A stretch of DNA of 64,000 bases from Inquilinus limosus_F (GCF_051487185.1 NZ_JAHVDK010000022.1:62001-126000); one strand, 5' to 3'; shown: positions 27,198 through 36,841, numbered from the stretch's first letter. Notes: generated by a model not told the origin, from the sequence alone. A program made the numbers and translations.

Positions 27198-28372
27198 TGA
27201 GCGAGCACATCTTCATCGACGGGCCGGCGGAGACGGGACCCGCCATCACCCTCCTGAAGCCCGGGACCAACGGCAGCGAGATCGCCGCCGCCGGGCAGTG
27301 GGCACTGATCTGGAGGCGCTTCGCCCGCAACAAGCTGGCGGTGGCTTCGGGCATCGTCATCCTCGCGCTCTATCTCATCGGCGCCTTTGCGGAGTTCCTG
27401 GCGCCGGCGCTGCCCAGTGCCGCGCGGCCGCAATTCACCAATGCGCCACCGCAGAAGATCCGGTTCTTCGTGACCGAGCCCGACGGCAGCTCGCGTTTCC
27501 TGCCCCATGTGACCGGCTATTCCATGCAGGTGGACCAGGCGTCGCTCCGCCGCAGTTATGTGGTGGACGAGGCCAAGGTGGTGCCCATCGGCATCTTCGT
27601 GAAAGGCCCGGCCTACCGGCTGTGGGGCCTGATCCCCCTGGACCGGCATCTCATCGGGCCTCTGCGGCCGGGCGACACCATGTATCTGCTCGGCACCGAC
27701 AAGCTCGGCCGCGACATGCTGAGCCGGCTGATCCACGGCACCCGCGTCTCCATGTCGATCGGGCTCGTCGGCGTCTGCATCAGCCTGCTCCTCGGCGTCA
27801 CGCTCGGCAGCCTCTCCGGCTTCTACGGCGGGGCGGTGGACATGGTGATCCAGCGCGTCATCGAGGTGATCAGCGCGATGCCCACCATCCCGCTCTGGCT
27901 GGGGCTCGCGGCCGCCATCCCACTCACCTGGTCGCCGCTCCAGGTCTATTTCATCATCACGCTCATCGTCTCGCTGTTCGGCTGGACCGGGCTCGCGCGC
28001 GAGGTGCGCGGCCGGTTCTATGCCTTGCGGGGCGAAGATTTCGTCACCGCCGCGCGGCTGGACGGGTCGAGCGAGCGCCGGCTCATCTTCCGGCACATCC
28101 TGCCCTCGCTCACCAGCCACATCCTCGCGGTGGTGACGCTCGCCGTGCCCACCATGATCGTGGCGGAGACGGCGCTGTCCTTCCTCGGCATCGGGCTGAA
28201 GCCGCCGGTCGTGTCCTGGGGCGTGCTGCTGCAGGAGGCGCAGAACGTGCGCACCATCGCCGGCGCCCCCTGGCTCCTGGTTTGGCCGGCGGGCGCCGTG
28301 GTGCTCGCCGTGCTCGCCTTCAACTTCCTCGGCGACGGCATGCGCGACGCTGCCGACCCCTACGACTCATGA
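27197..28372 (+). CDS. ABC transporter permease, DppC/OppC type
   Basis: 391 residues from an ATG overlapping the preceding stop; a longer reading from 26429 is a frame shadow. After a cytoplasmic start, a helix (AVASGIVILALYLIGAFAEF) is followed by an unusually long periplasmic loop of about 110 residues with LSRPQ-like segments, then LGTDKLGRDMLSRLIHGTRV, the OppC/DppC signature, and the loop FVTAARLDGSSERRLIFRHI (EAA motif). ETALSFLGIGLKPPVVSWG is typical of the C-terminal part. The loop is longer than in dipeptide permeases and resembles those of glycoside-linked relatives. Couples to the fused ATPase that follows. Confidence 0.93.
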   Translation: MSEHIFIDGPAETGPAITLLKPGTNGSEIAAAGQWALIWRRFARNKLAVASGIVILALYLIGAFAEFLAPALPSAARPQFTNAPPQKIRFFVTEPDGSSRFLPHVTGYSMQVDQASLRRSYVVDEAKVVPIGIFVKGPAYRLWGLIPLDRHLIGPLRPGDTMYLLGTDKLGRDMLSRLIHGTRVSMSIGLVGVCISLLLGVTLGSLSGFYGGAVDMVIQRVIEVISAMPTIPLWLGLAAAIPLTWSPLQVYFIITLIVSLFGWTGLAREVRGRFYALRGEDFVTAARLDGSSERRLIFRHILPSLTSHILAVVTLAVPTMIVAETALSFLGIGLKPPVVSWGVLLQEAQNVRTIAGAPWLLVWPAGAVVLAVLAFNFLGDGMRDAADPYDS

Positions 28373-30105
28373 CCGGGGCCGCGATGGGACTCATGACAGC
28401 GGAACGACCCGCCGCGGCCGCCGCCGACGCCGAAGTGGTGCTGCGGGTCGAACAGCTCAGCCTCGATTTCAGCCTGCGCACCCATATCCTCCACGCGGCG
28501 CGGGAGGTGAGCTTCGAGTTGAAGCGCGGCAGGACGCTCTGCCTCGTGGGCGAAAGCGGCTCGGGCAAGAGCGTGACGGCGCGGGCGCTGCTGCGCATCA
28601 TCGACCGCAACGGTCGGATCGCCGGCGGACGCATCCTGCTGCGGGGCAAGGACGGCGAGATCGACATCGCCCGACTCAACGAGCGCAGCCCGGACCTCCT
28701 GAAGATCCGCGGAGGGCGGATCGGCCTCATCTTTCAGGAGCCGATGAGCTCGCTCTCGCCCGTGCACACGATCGGCTCCCAGATCGTGGAGGCGCTGCGG
28801 CTCCACCGCAGGCTCGGCAAGCGGGCCGCGCGCAACGCGGCCATCGACCTGCTGCGGCAGGTCGAGATTCCCCATCCCGACAGGATGGTCGACCGCTACA
28901 CCTTCGAGTTCTCAGGCGGCATGCGGCAGCGGGCGATGATCGCCATGGCGCTCGCCTGCAATCCCGACATCCTCATCGCCGACGAGCCGACGACGGCGCT
29001 CGACGTGACCACCCAGGCGGAGATCCTCGATCTCATCAAGCGGCTGCAGGACAGCCGCGGCATGGCGATGCTGCTGATCACGCACGACATGGGCCTGGTC
29101 GCCGAGATCGCCGACGAGGTCGCGGTGATGCATTACGGCCGCATCGTCGAGCGGGGCAGCGCCGACGCCATCTTCCACGACGCGAGGCACCCCTACACCC
29201 GCGCGCTGCTCCATTCGACGATGAAGCTGGAGGAGAGCCGGCGCGCGCTTACGAGGCCGGCGGGCGCCGCGCCGGGAGAGACGGCGCCGGTGCTGTCGCT
29301 GCGCAACGTGTCGAAGGTCTATGGCCGCGGCGACCATGCCATCACGGCGGTCGATGATGTCAGCCTCGATCTCTTTCCGGGGGAAAATCTCGGCATCGTC
29401 GGCGAAAGCGGCTCCGGCAAGACCACGCTCGGCCGGCTGATCCTGCGGACGATCGAGCCCAGCGCCGGCCGCATCACCTATATCGACGGCGAGCGGCGGC
29501 CGGTCGAGGTCACGGCGCTCGGCAAGCATGGGCTCAAGATCTTCCACCGCGACGTGCGGCTGGTGTTCCAGGACCCGTTCGCGTCGCTGAACCCGCGCAT
29601 GACAGTCAAGCAGATCATCGGCGATCCTCTCCATGTGAGCGGGACGGCGCGGGGGGCCGCCCTGACGAAGCGGGTCGCCGAGCTGATGGAGCTGGTCGGC
29701 CTCGATCCGCTCGCCATGGAGCGCTATCCGCATGCCTTTTCAGGCGGGCAGCGGCAGCGCATCGGCATCGCCCGCGCGCTCGCGCTCGACCCGCGCATCG
29801 TCATCGCCGACGAGGCGACCGCCGCGCTCGACGTCTCGATCCGCTCGCAGATTCTCGACCTGCTGCTCGAGCTCCAGAGACGGCTCAGCCTGAGCTTCGT
29901 CTTCATCTCGCACGACATCTCCGTCGTCCGCTACTTCTGCGACCGGGTCGCGGTCATGCATCGCGGGCGTCTCGTCGAGATGGGCCCGGCCGAAGAGATC
30001 TGCACCGCGCCGCGCGAGCCCTACACCCGGAGCCTGATCTCGGCCGTGCCGAGCCCCGATCCGCGCCGGAAGCGGATGATGCACCGCACCCGTTTCGTCG
30101 CCTGA
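28369..30105 (+). CDS. Fused double ABC ATPase (OppD-OppF type)
   Basis: 578 residues from an ATG overlapping the permease stop (ATGA); another in-frame ATG follows five codons later. Two complete nucleotide-binding domains are seen. The first has GESGSGKSVTAR, FSGGMRQRAMIAMALACNPD and LIADEPTTALDVT; the second has GESGSGKTTLGR, FSGGQRQRIGIARALALDPR and VIADEATAALDVS. Each has a following Opp-type C-terminal segment (HPYTRALL; REPYTRSLISAVPSPDP). So a single polypeptide provides both ATP sites for the heterodimeric permease, replacing separate OppD and OppF. The second Walker B ends in E-A rather than E-P, a minor variant. Confidence 0.93.
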   Translation: MTGAAMGLMTAERPAAAAADAEVVLRVEQLSLDFSLRTHILHAAREVSFELKRGRTLCLVGESGSGKSVTARALLRIIDRNGRIAGGRILLRGKDGEIDIARLNERSPDLLKIRGGRIGLIFQEPMSSLSPVHTIGSQIVEALRLHRRLGKRAARNAAIDLLRQVEIPHPDRMVDRYTFEFSGGMRQRAMIAMALACNPDILIADEPTTALDVTTQAEILDLIKRLQDSRGMAMLLITHDMGLVAEIADEVAVMHYGRIVERGSADAIFHDARHPYTRALLHSTMKLEESRRALTRPAGAAPGETAPVLSLRNVSKVYGRGDHAITAVDDVSLDLFPGENLGIVGESGSGKTTLGRLILRTIEPSAGRITYIDGERRPVEVTALGKHGLKIFHRDVRLVFQDPFASLNPRMTVKQIIGDPLHVSGTARGAALTKRVAELMELVGLDPLAMERYPHAFSGGQRQRIGIARALALDPRIVIADEATAALDVSIRSQILDLLLELQRRLSLSFVFISHDISVVRYFCDRVAVMHRGRLVEMGPAEEICTAPREPYTRSLISAVPSPDPRRKRMMHRTRFVA

Positions 30106-30150
30106 GGACGCCATGCCGAAGAGGGTTGGACAACATTGCGGAGGAAGCCG

Positions 30151-31026
30151 ATGAGGATCGGATTCATCGGGCTGGGCGTGATGGGGCGGCCCATGGCCGG
30201 CCATCTGATCGATGCCGGCCATCTGCTGTTCCTCCACCGGGTCAAGGAGCCGTCGCGCCACCTGGTCGAGAGGGGCGGCGTGGCCGCCGAGAGCCCGCGG
30301 GCCGTCGCCGAACAGTCGGACGTGATCATCCTCATGGTCCCCGACACGACCGATGTCGAGCAGGTGCTGTTCGGGGCGGAGGGCGTCGCCTCCGGTTTGA
30401 GGCCCGGCAAGCTCGTGATCGACATGAGCTCCATCTCGCCGGTGGCGACGAAGGACTTCGCGGCCAGGATCGAGACGCTCGGCTGCGACTATCTCGACGC
30501 TCCGGTCTCGGGCGGCGAGGTGGGCGCCAGGAATGCCTCGCTCACCATCATGGTCGGCGGCAAGGCGGAGGTCTTCGGACGCGCAAAGCCGATCTTCGCG
30601 ACGATGGGCAAGACCATCACGCTCGTCGGCGGCACCGGCGACGGGCAGACGGCCAAGGTCGCGAACCAGATCGTCGTGGCGCTGACCATCCAGGCCGTGG
30701 CGGAGGGGCTGCTGTTCGCGAAGAAGGCGGGCGCCGATGTCGCGAAGGTGCGCGAGGCGCTGATGGGCGGGCTCGCCACCTCCCGAATCCTCGAACTGCA
30801 CGGCGAGCGCATGATCAGGCGCAGCTTCGATCCGGGTTTCCGCATCCGGCTGCACCGGAAGGACCTGACGCTGGCGATCGACGCGGCCAAGGCGCTCGAC
30901 CTGATGCTGCCCAACACCGCGGCGACGCAGCAGCTCATGAACGCCGCGATCGCCATGGGCGCGGGCGAGAAGGATCATTCGGGCCTTATCCTGACCCTTG
31001 AGGCGCTGGCCGGCGAAACGGGCTAG
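30151..31026 (+). CDS. NAD(P)-dependent beta-hydroxyacid dehydrogenase (tartronate-semialdehyde-reductase/HIBADH family)
   Basis: 291 residues from the ATG at 30151, chosen because GGAGGAA lies just upstream; a TTG at 30136 is a worse start. The Rossmann start MRIGFIGLGVMGRPMAGHLI is characteristic of 3-hydroxyisobutyrate dehydrogenase relatives. The substrate loop DAPVSGGEVGARNASLTIMV and the catalytic-lysine region GQTAKVANQIVV are present. Members act on tartronate semialdehyde, 3-hydroxyisobutyrate or related acids; the operon with glycosidases suggests an oxidised-sugar intermediate such as tartronate semialdehyde, but the substrate is inference. Confidence 0.85.
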   Translation: MRIGFIGLGVMGRPMAGHLIDAGHLLFLHRVKEPSRHLVERGGVAAESPRAVAEQSDVIILMVPDTTDVEQVLFGAEGVASGLRPGKLVIDMSSISPVATKDFAARIETLGCDYLDAPVSGGEVGARNASLTIMVGGKAEVFGRAKPIFATMGKTITLVGGTGDGQTAKVANQIVVALTIQAVAEGLLFAKKAGADVAKVREALMGGLATSRILELHGERMIRRSFDPGFRIRLHRKDLTLAIDAAKALDLMLPNTAATQQLMNAAIAMGAGEKDHSGLILTLEALAGETG

Positions 31027-31110
31027 CCCGGGAGTCCACCACGCTGGCGATCAGGCGGTGGGCGCGGCGCGTCCGCCGACAGGACAATATTGCGCGGAAG
31101 GAGCACTCAC

Positions 31111-33225
31111 ATGCCGACGGACAAGGTCCCGCAGATCCCCTTCGGAGCGGTCTACTTCAGAAAGTCCAACCCGCCGCGGGAGGACTGGGAACGGGACTAC
31201 AGGACAGCCGCGGAGGACGGGCTCAACGTCTTCCGCCACTGGTTCATGTGGAGCGTCATCGAGCGCCGGCCCGGCGTCTACGACTGGGACGACTATGACC
31301 GGCAGATGGACCTCGCGGCCGAGCACGGCATCAAGAGCATCATCGCCGAGCTCACCCACACCGTCCCCGACTGGGCCTATCGCAAATTCGCCCATGCGCG
31401 GCAGATCCGCATGGACGGGCGTCCGCTCACCTCGAACATGGGCGTCAGCGCTGCCGTGGGCGGTTTCGCGAACAATGGCGGCGGGGCGGGTGCCCTGACC
31501 ATGAACTGCCCCGAGGTGAAGGACGCCGCCGGCAACTTCCTGAAGGCGCTGGCCGCCCGCTACAAGGGGCATCCGGCGCTGCTCGGCTACGACGTCTGGA
31601 ACGAGGTCAACTACGCGGCCGACGTCGATTATTCGGATTATGCCAAGGCCGCCTATCGCGAATGGCTGAAGCATAAATACGGCGATCTAGAAACGCTCGC
31701 CCGGGCCTGGCACCGCTACTCCTATGCCGAGTGGGAGGATATCGAGCCGCCGGCTGAGATCGCCGCCTATCCGGAAGGGCTCGACTGGCTCGAATTCAGG
31801 CGGGACAACTTCTACAGCCAGATGCAGTGGCGCATCGACACGATCCGCTCGGTGGACCAGGACTGCCTGATCGCGGCGCACGGGATCGCCGGCGCCATCC
31901 CGAGCATGGCGGCGAATGGCTGCGACGACTGGCTGGCGGCCTCGAAGGTCGAGATCTACGGCATGACCTGGGTCCCGGCGCGCAAGGGCAACCAGCCCTG
32001 GCGCAATTTCTACGGCGCGGATCTCACGCGTGCCGCATCCCGCGGCAAACCCTTCTGGCATGCGGAGCGCCAGGGCGGGCCGCTCTGGCTGCAGCCGCAG
32101 GTGCTCGGCCGCGACAAGGAGGACGGTCGGGTTGCCGAGCCCGAGGACATCCGGGTCTGGACGATGACGTCCTTCGCCGCCGGCGCGACCGGCGTCCTGA
32201 ACCTGCGCTGGCGGCCGCTGCTCGACGGCCCGCTGTTCGGCGCCTTCGGCTCCTACGCGATGGATGGCTCGCGCACGCCGCGCTCGGACATGGCGAGCGC
32301 CATCGCCAGATGGGCGAACGCGCCGGAGCAGAAGGAGCTGTTCGCGGCGCGGCCGCTGAAGGGCGATATCGGCCTCCTGGTCATCCCAGAGGCGCAGGCC
32401 TGGGACCACCTGCTCAACCACCGCCACTGCCCGGAAACCTACGCCGAGGCGATGTGGGGCGCCTATCGCGGCTTCTTCGACAACGGCATCCAGGCGGACT
32501 GGGTGCATATCGATGATATCGACGCCTACGGCACCATCTACGCGCCATACCCGATCATGCTGACGGCGGCGCATGCGGAGAGGCTTGCCCGATGGGTGGA
32601 AGCGGGCGGCGCGCTGATCAGCGAGGCCTGCATCGGCTATTTCGGCGATCGCGGCAAGGTGGGCACGGTGCAGCCGAACCACGGGCTCGACCGCGTCTTC
32701 GGGGCGCAAGAGCACGAGGTCGAATTCATGCCCGACATCGGCGACCGCATCCGCTTCGCCTATGCCGGCCAGACCGTCACGGGCGGCGGGTTCCTGCAGA
32801 GCTATACGCTCGCGGGCGGGACCGAGCGCGGCCGGTTTGCCGACGGGCGGATCGCTGTGGTCGAGAGCACTCATGGCCGCGGGCGGACGCTGCTGGTCGG
32901 CACCCACCCGGGGGTCGGCTACTTCCGAACCTCAGGCGCGGCGAACCGGAGCTATTTTGCCGAAGTCTTCGCCTGGACCGGCAAGCAGCAGCATGTGCGG
33001 CTCTCGAACGCCGCGATGCAGGCCAGGCTTCATGAGGGCGAAGGGGGCAGGGTGCTCTGGGTGGTGAACCCGACGCGCGAGACCCAGCGCTCGACCGTTG
33101 CGCTCGCCGCCCGACACGGGACGCTCGCTATCGGCAAGACGCATTGGGCGGGCGAGGGCGCCCGGGTCCAGGATGCTGAGGTGGTGGTCCCACCGCGGGA
33201 CGCTCTGGTGGTCCGGCTGACTTAG
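31111..33225 (+). CDS. Beta-galactosidase-like enzyme, GH42 family
   Basis: 704 residues from the ATG at 31111 (AAGGAG upstream; a TTG at 31090 is less likely). N-terminal TIM barrel: FGAVYFRKSNPPREDWERDY, GLNVFRHWFMWSVIERRPGV and DWDDYDRQMDLA; acid/base Glu165 in YDVWNEVNY and nucleophile candidate Glu319 in FWHAERQGGP, both where GH42 requires them. A trimerisation-like domain (GDIGLLVIPEAQ, LARWVEAGGALISEA) and a C-terminal beta domain follow. No export signal. It probably releases a terminal sugar from an imported glycoside. Last gene of the operon; it faces the second GHL6 gene across a large palindrome. Confidence 0.87.
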   Translation: MPTDKVPQIPFGAVYFRKSNPPREDWERDYRTAAEDGLNVFRHWFMWSVIERRPGVYDWDDYDRQMDLAAEHGIKSIIAELTHTVPDWAYRKFAHARQIRMDGRPLTSNMGVSAAVGGFANNGGGAGALTMNCPEVKDAAGNFLKALAARYKGHPALLGYDVWNEVNYAADVDYSDYAKAAYREWLKHKYGDLETLARAWHRYSYAEWEDIEPPAEIAAYPEGLDWLEFRRDNFYSQMQWRIDTIRSVDQDCLIAAHGIAGAIPSMAANGCDDWLAASKVEIYGMTWVPARKGNQPWRNFYGADLTRAASRGKPFWHAERQGGPLWLQPQVLGRDKEDGRVAEPEDIRVWTMTSFAAGATGVLNLRWRPLLDGPLFGAFGSYAMDGSRTPRSDMASAIARWANAPEQKELFAARPLKGDIGLLVIPEAQAWDHLLNHRHCPETYAEAMWGAYRGFFDNGIQADWVHIDDIDAYGTIYAPYPIMLTAAHAERLARWVEAGGALISEACIGYFGDRGKVGTVQPNHGLDRVFGAQEHEVEFMPDIGDRIRFAYAGQTVTGGGFLQSYTLAGGTERGRFADGRIAVVESTHGRGRTLLVGTHPGVGYFRTSGAANRSYFAEVFAWTGKQQHVRLSNAAMQARLHEGEGGRVLWVVNPTRETQRSTVALAARHGTLAIGKTHWAGEGARVQDAEVVVPPRDALVVRLT

Positions 33226-33245
33226 ATTGGGGGCCGAAATATTGA

Positions 33246-33348
33246 CCCGTCATGGCGAGCCCCGCCCCTTACGCCTATTGGGGGGCGTGGCCACCCAGCG
33301 GCACCGGCCTCTGGATGGCCACGGCGCTCCGCGCCTCGCCATGACGGG
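33246..33348. repeat. Large intergenic palindrome between convergent genes
   Basis: CCCGTCATGGCGAG (33246-33259) and CTCGCCATGACGGG (33335-33348) are perfect 14-bp outer arms. Inside, CGTGGCCAcccag and ctggaTGGCCACG form a second stem with small mismatch loops. The layout (GTCATGGCGAG...CTGGATGGCCACG...CTCGCCATGACGG) resembles the interspersed intergenic palindromes common in alphaproteobacterial genomes. It could stop transcription from both convergent operons. Only one copy is in the window. Confidence 0.6.
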
Positions 33349-33428
33349 GAAGGGACCGAAGAGTCGATCTCAAAGGCCAATGGTATTGGTTGAGACTCCA
33401 ACCGGTCGGTTCGCCCGCAGGGCCGCGC

Positions 33429-35501
33429 TCACCCATCTGCCTTGATTCGGATCACCTCGAAGAGCTCGAGCGGCGGCAGGTCGATCAGGAGATCGCCATT
33501 CGCTTCCCGGACCGTCGCAGCCTCTCCCGACACGAGCAGCTCCGGTTCTCGGGACGTGCCTGCCCCCTTCAGCCGAAGCCGCCCGCCCGTGATCGTCAGA
33601 TGCGGCCCGAACGACTTTCGCCGGGCGCCCGACTGGTTGATGAGATGCACGACCAAGTGCTCATCGTCGCGGCCGAGGATCAGCTCGACCTGCTCCGGCA
33701 GCTCGGCAAAGAGCCGCTGCCTGGTGAGCGGCCTGACGGCATCGAGGAAGTGATCGCGCACCTGGGTGGTGCCGAACTCGCGATAGGTCCGGCCGATCGT
33801 CCAGGGGATCTGGACGACCTTGCCCCGGCCCGCGAGCCGGACGACATCGGGATCGTCGCTGGCCGCATGGCCGTAGCACTTCTCCGGCGGCCCGAAGGGA
33901 GCCTGCGGCAGGAGCCTGCCGAGCTTCTCCACGCCGGGCTTCCAGACGAAGCGGGCATAGCTGCCATAGACCGGGATGATAGGCGGCGCATAGCGATAAT
34001 TCCCGATCTCCGGCTGCTCGCTGCCGGCGACATAGGTCGACCAGAGCTCGTCGCCGGATTTCGGCGCACCGACGCGCATCAGGGCCGGGCTGGTGGCGAG
34101 CTCGATGCCGCCGTCCTCGGCCACGCCGCTGCCGCCGGTCAGCACGAGGTTCCCGCCTTTGCGGACGAAGGCGTCGAGCGCTTCGGCGGTCTGCCGGCCG
34201 AGCGCGCCGAGATCGGGCAGGATGATGAGCGCGTAGCGCTCGAGCGCATTTTCCTGGGCCATTTTGCCGATGAGCTCGACCGCAAGGACGTCAAAGGAGA
34301 GATGCTTCTCCTGCAGCGCCGTGTAGAGGCCGCGGAACTCCTCGACCGCTTCCGTGTAGCCGGGGCTGGCGCTTCTCAGCCGATCCGGCCGCACGAGCGC
34401 GATGCTCGCGGCCGGTTTCAGCCGGGCATAGAGATCGCGATGCTTGCGGTGGAACTTCGTGATCTGGCTCGAATAGGCCAGATTGGCGTAAGGGATGCGG
34501 CCGGGCGCGCCCATGATGTAGGTCGACGGATTGCCGCCGCGCGCGATCGCCTGCAGCAGATACTGCGCGAAATGCTCCGGCTGCTCACCCGCCATCCGGT
34601 AGGGCATGTCGACGAAGGACACGGAGTTCACCATCAGCGCGATCTCGGGCATCGCCGTCACATGCGCGCTGACCCATTCCGACGTATTGTGATGCCACAG
34701 CTCGCGGCCGAAGGCGTTGTTCGCCTCGTGGTAGACGATCGGCGCGCCGCGGCCGAGCACGAGGGCGGCGTCGGGCCGCCGCGTCGTGATGTGATTGGCG
34801 ATCCTCCAGGTCAGCGTCCTGATCACCTGGCTCGAGAACTTGAGCCAGTCGGGATAGGTCGGCGACCCCGGCCCGTCCGGCAGCTCCTGTCCGTTGCTGA
34901 AGGCGCTGAAGCCCTCCCGGCATTTCGCACAGTGGCAGACCCCGTGATAGACGCGGCTGTAGTCGCGCTCGGAGAAGCCGAACCAGTTGAAGAAGAAACC
35001 GTCGACCGGATAGCGGCCGATGATCTCGTCGAGAATGTCGAGCGATCGGTGCTGGTAATAGTCGGCCGACGGGCAGGTGCTGAAGAGCGTGTTGTAGATC
35101 TGTGGCTTTCCGGTCGGCGAGACGAAGAGCCAGTCCGGGTGCTCGCGCGCGATGCGCGCGGAGACCTTGGAGAAATCGAGACGCGAGAGCACCCGGATGC
35201 CGCGGTGGTGCGCTGCCGCCACGGCATCGCCGATCAGGTCCCCCGACGGCCGGTCGGCGAGGAACGGGCTGCGCGTCTGGAACGGCAGCTCCGTCGGATA
35301 GAAGGACGCGATGCCCCCCGTGTTGATCAGCCACGTGTCGGCGCCGTAGTCCTCGATGACGTCCAGCGTCTTCTCGACATCCATGACCGCATCGACTTCC
35401 TGAAGATTGGTCTGGAACACCGAGAAGGGCTGGCGCCACCAGCCGCCGGAGCGGTCTCCGGGGGCTTCGACGGCGGGTGTCGCTTCACGATCGAGGGGCA
35501 T
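33429..35501 (-). CDS. GHL6-type glycoside hydrolase with GH42-like trimerisation domain (second copy)
   Basis: 690 residues. Same plan as the enzyme at 24074: WLINTGGIASFYPTELPFQT, AVAAAHHRGIRVLSRLDFSK, EHPDWLFVSPTG, YPVDGFFFNWFGFS and the CHCAKC cluster (Cys 189, 191, 194); then a trimerisation-like domain (ASIALVRPDRLR, LQEKHLSFDVLAVELIGK, FVRKGGNLVLTGGSG) and a C-terminal beta domain. Sequence identity to the other copy looks low, so they probably take different substrates. It has no signal peptide. It is the last gene of the sugar-ABC operon, 41 bases after the binding-protein gene. Confidence 0.78.
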   Translation of the reverse strand: MPLDREATPAVEAPGDRSGGWWRQPFSVFQTNLQEVDAVMDVEKTLDVIEDYGADTWLINTGGIASFYPTELPFQTRSPFLADRPSGDLIGDAVAAAHHRGIRVLSRLDFSKVSARIAREHPDWLFVSPTGKPQIYNTLFSTCPSADYYQHRSLDILDEIIGRYPVDGFFFNWFGFSERDYSRVYHGVCHCAKCREGFSAFSNGQELPDGPGSPTYPDWLKFSSQVIRTLTWRIANHITTRRPDAALVLGRGAPIVYHEANNAFGRELWHHNTSEWVSAHVTAMPEIALMVNSVSFVDMPYRMAGEQPEHFAQYLLQAIARGGNPSTYIMGAPGRIPYANLAYSSQITKFHRKHRDLYARLKPAASIALVRPDRLRSASPGYTEAVEEFRGLYTALQEKHLSFDVLAVELIGKMAQENALERYALIILPDLGALGRQTAEALDAFVRKGGNLVLTGGSGVAEDGGIELATSPALMRVGAPKSGDELWSTYVAGSEQPEIGNYRYAPPIIPVYGSYARFVWKPGVEKLGRLLPQAPFGPPEKCYGHAASDDPDVVRLAGRGKVVQIPWTIGRTYREFGTTQVRDHFLDAVRPLTRQRLFAELPEQVELILGRDDEHLVVHLINQSGARRKSFGPHLTITGGRLRLKGAGTSREPELLVSGEAATVREANGDLLIDLPPLELFEVIRIKADG

Positions 35502-35542
35502 CGGGGACGTCTCCTGTGTGGGCTCGGTTCAGGCGGCCGGGC

Positions 35543-36841
35543 TCACGCCCGCCGCATCAGGGCATGGCCTTGATCGACGAAGGCCTGGGCGGCCTCCTGG
35601 ACCGAGGACTTGCCGAAGCCGACGTCCTCGTTCACCCGGCGCATCAGGTCTTCGATGGCGCGTCCGGCCTTCTGCGGCGGGGGCGCCGGCAGCGCCCTGG
35701 CGAGCGCGGCCTGGCTGTATTTGAGGACGCGCTCGTCGACCGGCGCGAGGTCCTCGAGCTCCAGTACCGCCTGAAGCGCGGGCTTCGAGGCGGGCGGTCC
35801 GCTGATGAGCCCGAGAATCTTCGCCGACTCCGGATCGCTCACGAACCAGTCGATGACCTTGACGGCCGCTTCCTTGTTCCCGCTCTTGGCGTAGAGGCAG
35901 AGCGAGCTCGTCGGCTGCGGATAGTAGCCGGGACTCGCTTCGGCGCCGGCCGAGGGCGGCGTCGTGATCGAGAGCGTGTCCTTCGTGAGCGCCTGGTAGC
36001 CGCCGGCGAGATCCTGCGAGGCGATCGAGGCGAAGACCGCCTTGCCCTTGACGAGCGGGCTGTTCGGCCACTCCGTGCCGGTGAACGGCGCCTGGAGGTC
36101 GGCCGGCACCGCGCCGCCGCTCTTGCGCATCCTGTCCCAGTAATCGAGCCACTGGGCGACATCGTCGGCGGTGACGGCCAGCCTCTTTCCGTCGTAGAGC
36201 GACCGGCCCTGGCTCATCAGATACATCTGGAAAGTATCGAGCCTCGCGGCGCCGTCGTGGCTGCCATAGAGCTGCGGGTCGGCGCGATGGATGTCTGCGC
36301 AGAACTTTGCGAACTCCTCATAAGTCCATGCGGCCGGCGGCTCGCCCATGCCGAGGCGCTGCAGCGCGGACAGGTTGCAGGCGAGGCCCTGGATGCTGAC
36401 GGCGATCGGCACGCCGTAGATCTTGCCGCCAACCCGGCCGAGATCGAGCACCGTCGTGTCGAACAGATCGGCGCGGAACAGGGCCGGGACGAAGGGGTCG
36501 AGCGGGTCGAGCGCGCCACGGGAGGCATATTGCACCATGTCGGCGACGCCGAGCGTGATGACATCGGGCGCATTGCCGCCGGCGACCATGGCCGCGATCT
36601 TGTCCGGCCAAGAGGCGCTCGGCACGCCCTCGAAGGTGACGGGGGTGTCGGGGTGAAGCTCGTTGTACTTGGCGATCGAGCGGCTGCGGATCTCGAGCTT
36701 CTGGGCATTGCCGAAGATGCCGAAGCGGACCGGCCCGGTCTCAGCCCTCGCCGCCATGCTGCCCAGGGCGGCGAACCCGCCGAGCGCGGCGCCGCCGAGG
36801 AGCAGCGCCCGTCGGCTCATCGCGGTGTTGATCGTGGCCAT
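35543..36841 (-). CDS. Extracellular sugar-binding protein of ABC transporter (family 1), Tat-exported
   Basis: 432 residues from the ATG at 36841, supported by GGGAGGAGG upstream; the reading can be extended to 36913 but that part is Arg-rich and unlikely. A Tat-type signal (MSRRALLLGGAALGGFAALG) precedes a mature start near ARAETG. The body follows family-1 solute-binding proteins: YNELHPDTPVTFEGVP, AAMVAGGNAPDVITLGVADM, KIYGVPIAVSIQGLACNLSA and AWTYEEFAKFC. The genes for two permeases precede it. Likely ligand: a mono- or oligosaccharide or polyol. Confidence 0.92.
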   Translation of the reverse strand: MATINTAMSRRALLLGGAALGGFAALGSMAARAETGPVRFGIFGNAQKLEIRSRSIAKYNELHPDTPVTFEGVPSASWPDKIAAMVAGGNAPDVITLGVADMVQYASRGALDPLDPFVPALFRADLFDTTVLDLGRVGGKIYGVPIAVSIQGLACNLSALQRLGMGEPPAAWTYEEFAKFCADIHRADPQLYGSHDGAARLDTFQMYLMSQGRSLYDGKRLAVTADDVAQWLDYWDRMRKSGGAVPADLQAPFTGTEWPNSPLVKGKAVFASIASQDLAGGYQALTKDTLSITTPPSAGAEASPGYYPQPTSSLCLYAKSGNKEAAVKVIDWFVSDPESAKILGLISGPPASKPALQAVLELEDLAPVDERVLKYSQAALARALPAPPPQKAGRAIEDLMRRVNEDVGFGKSSVQEAAQAFVDQGHALMRRA

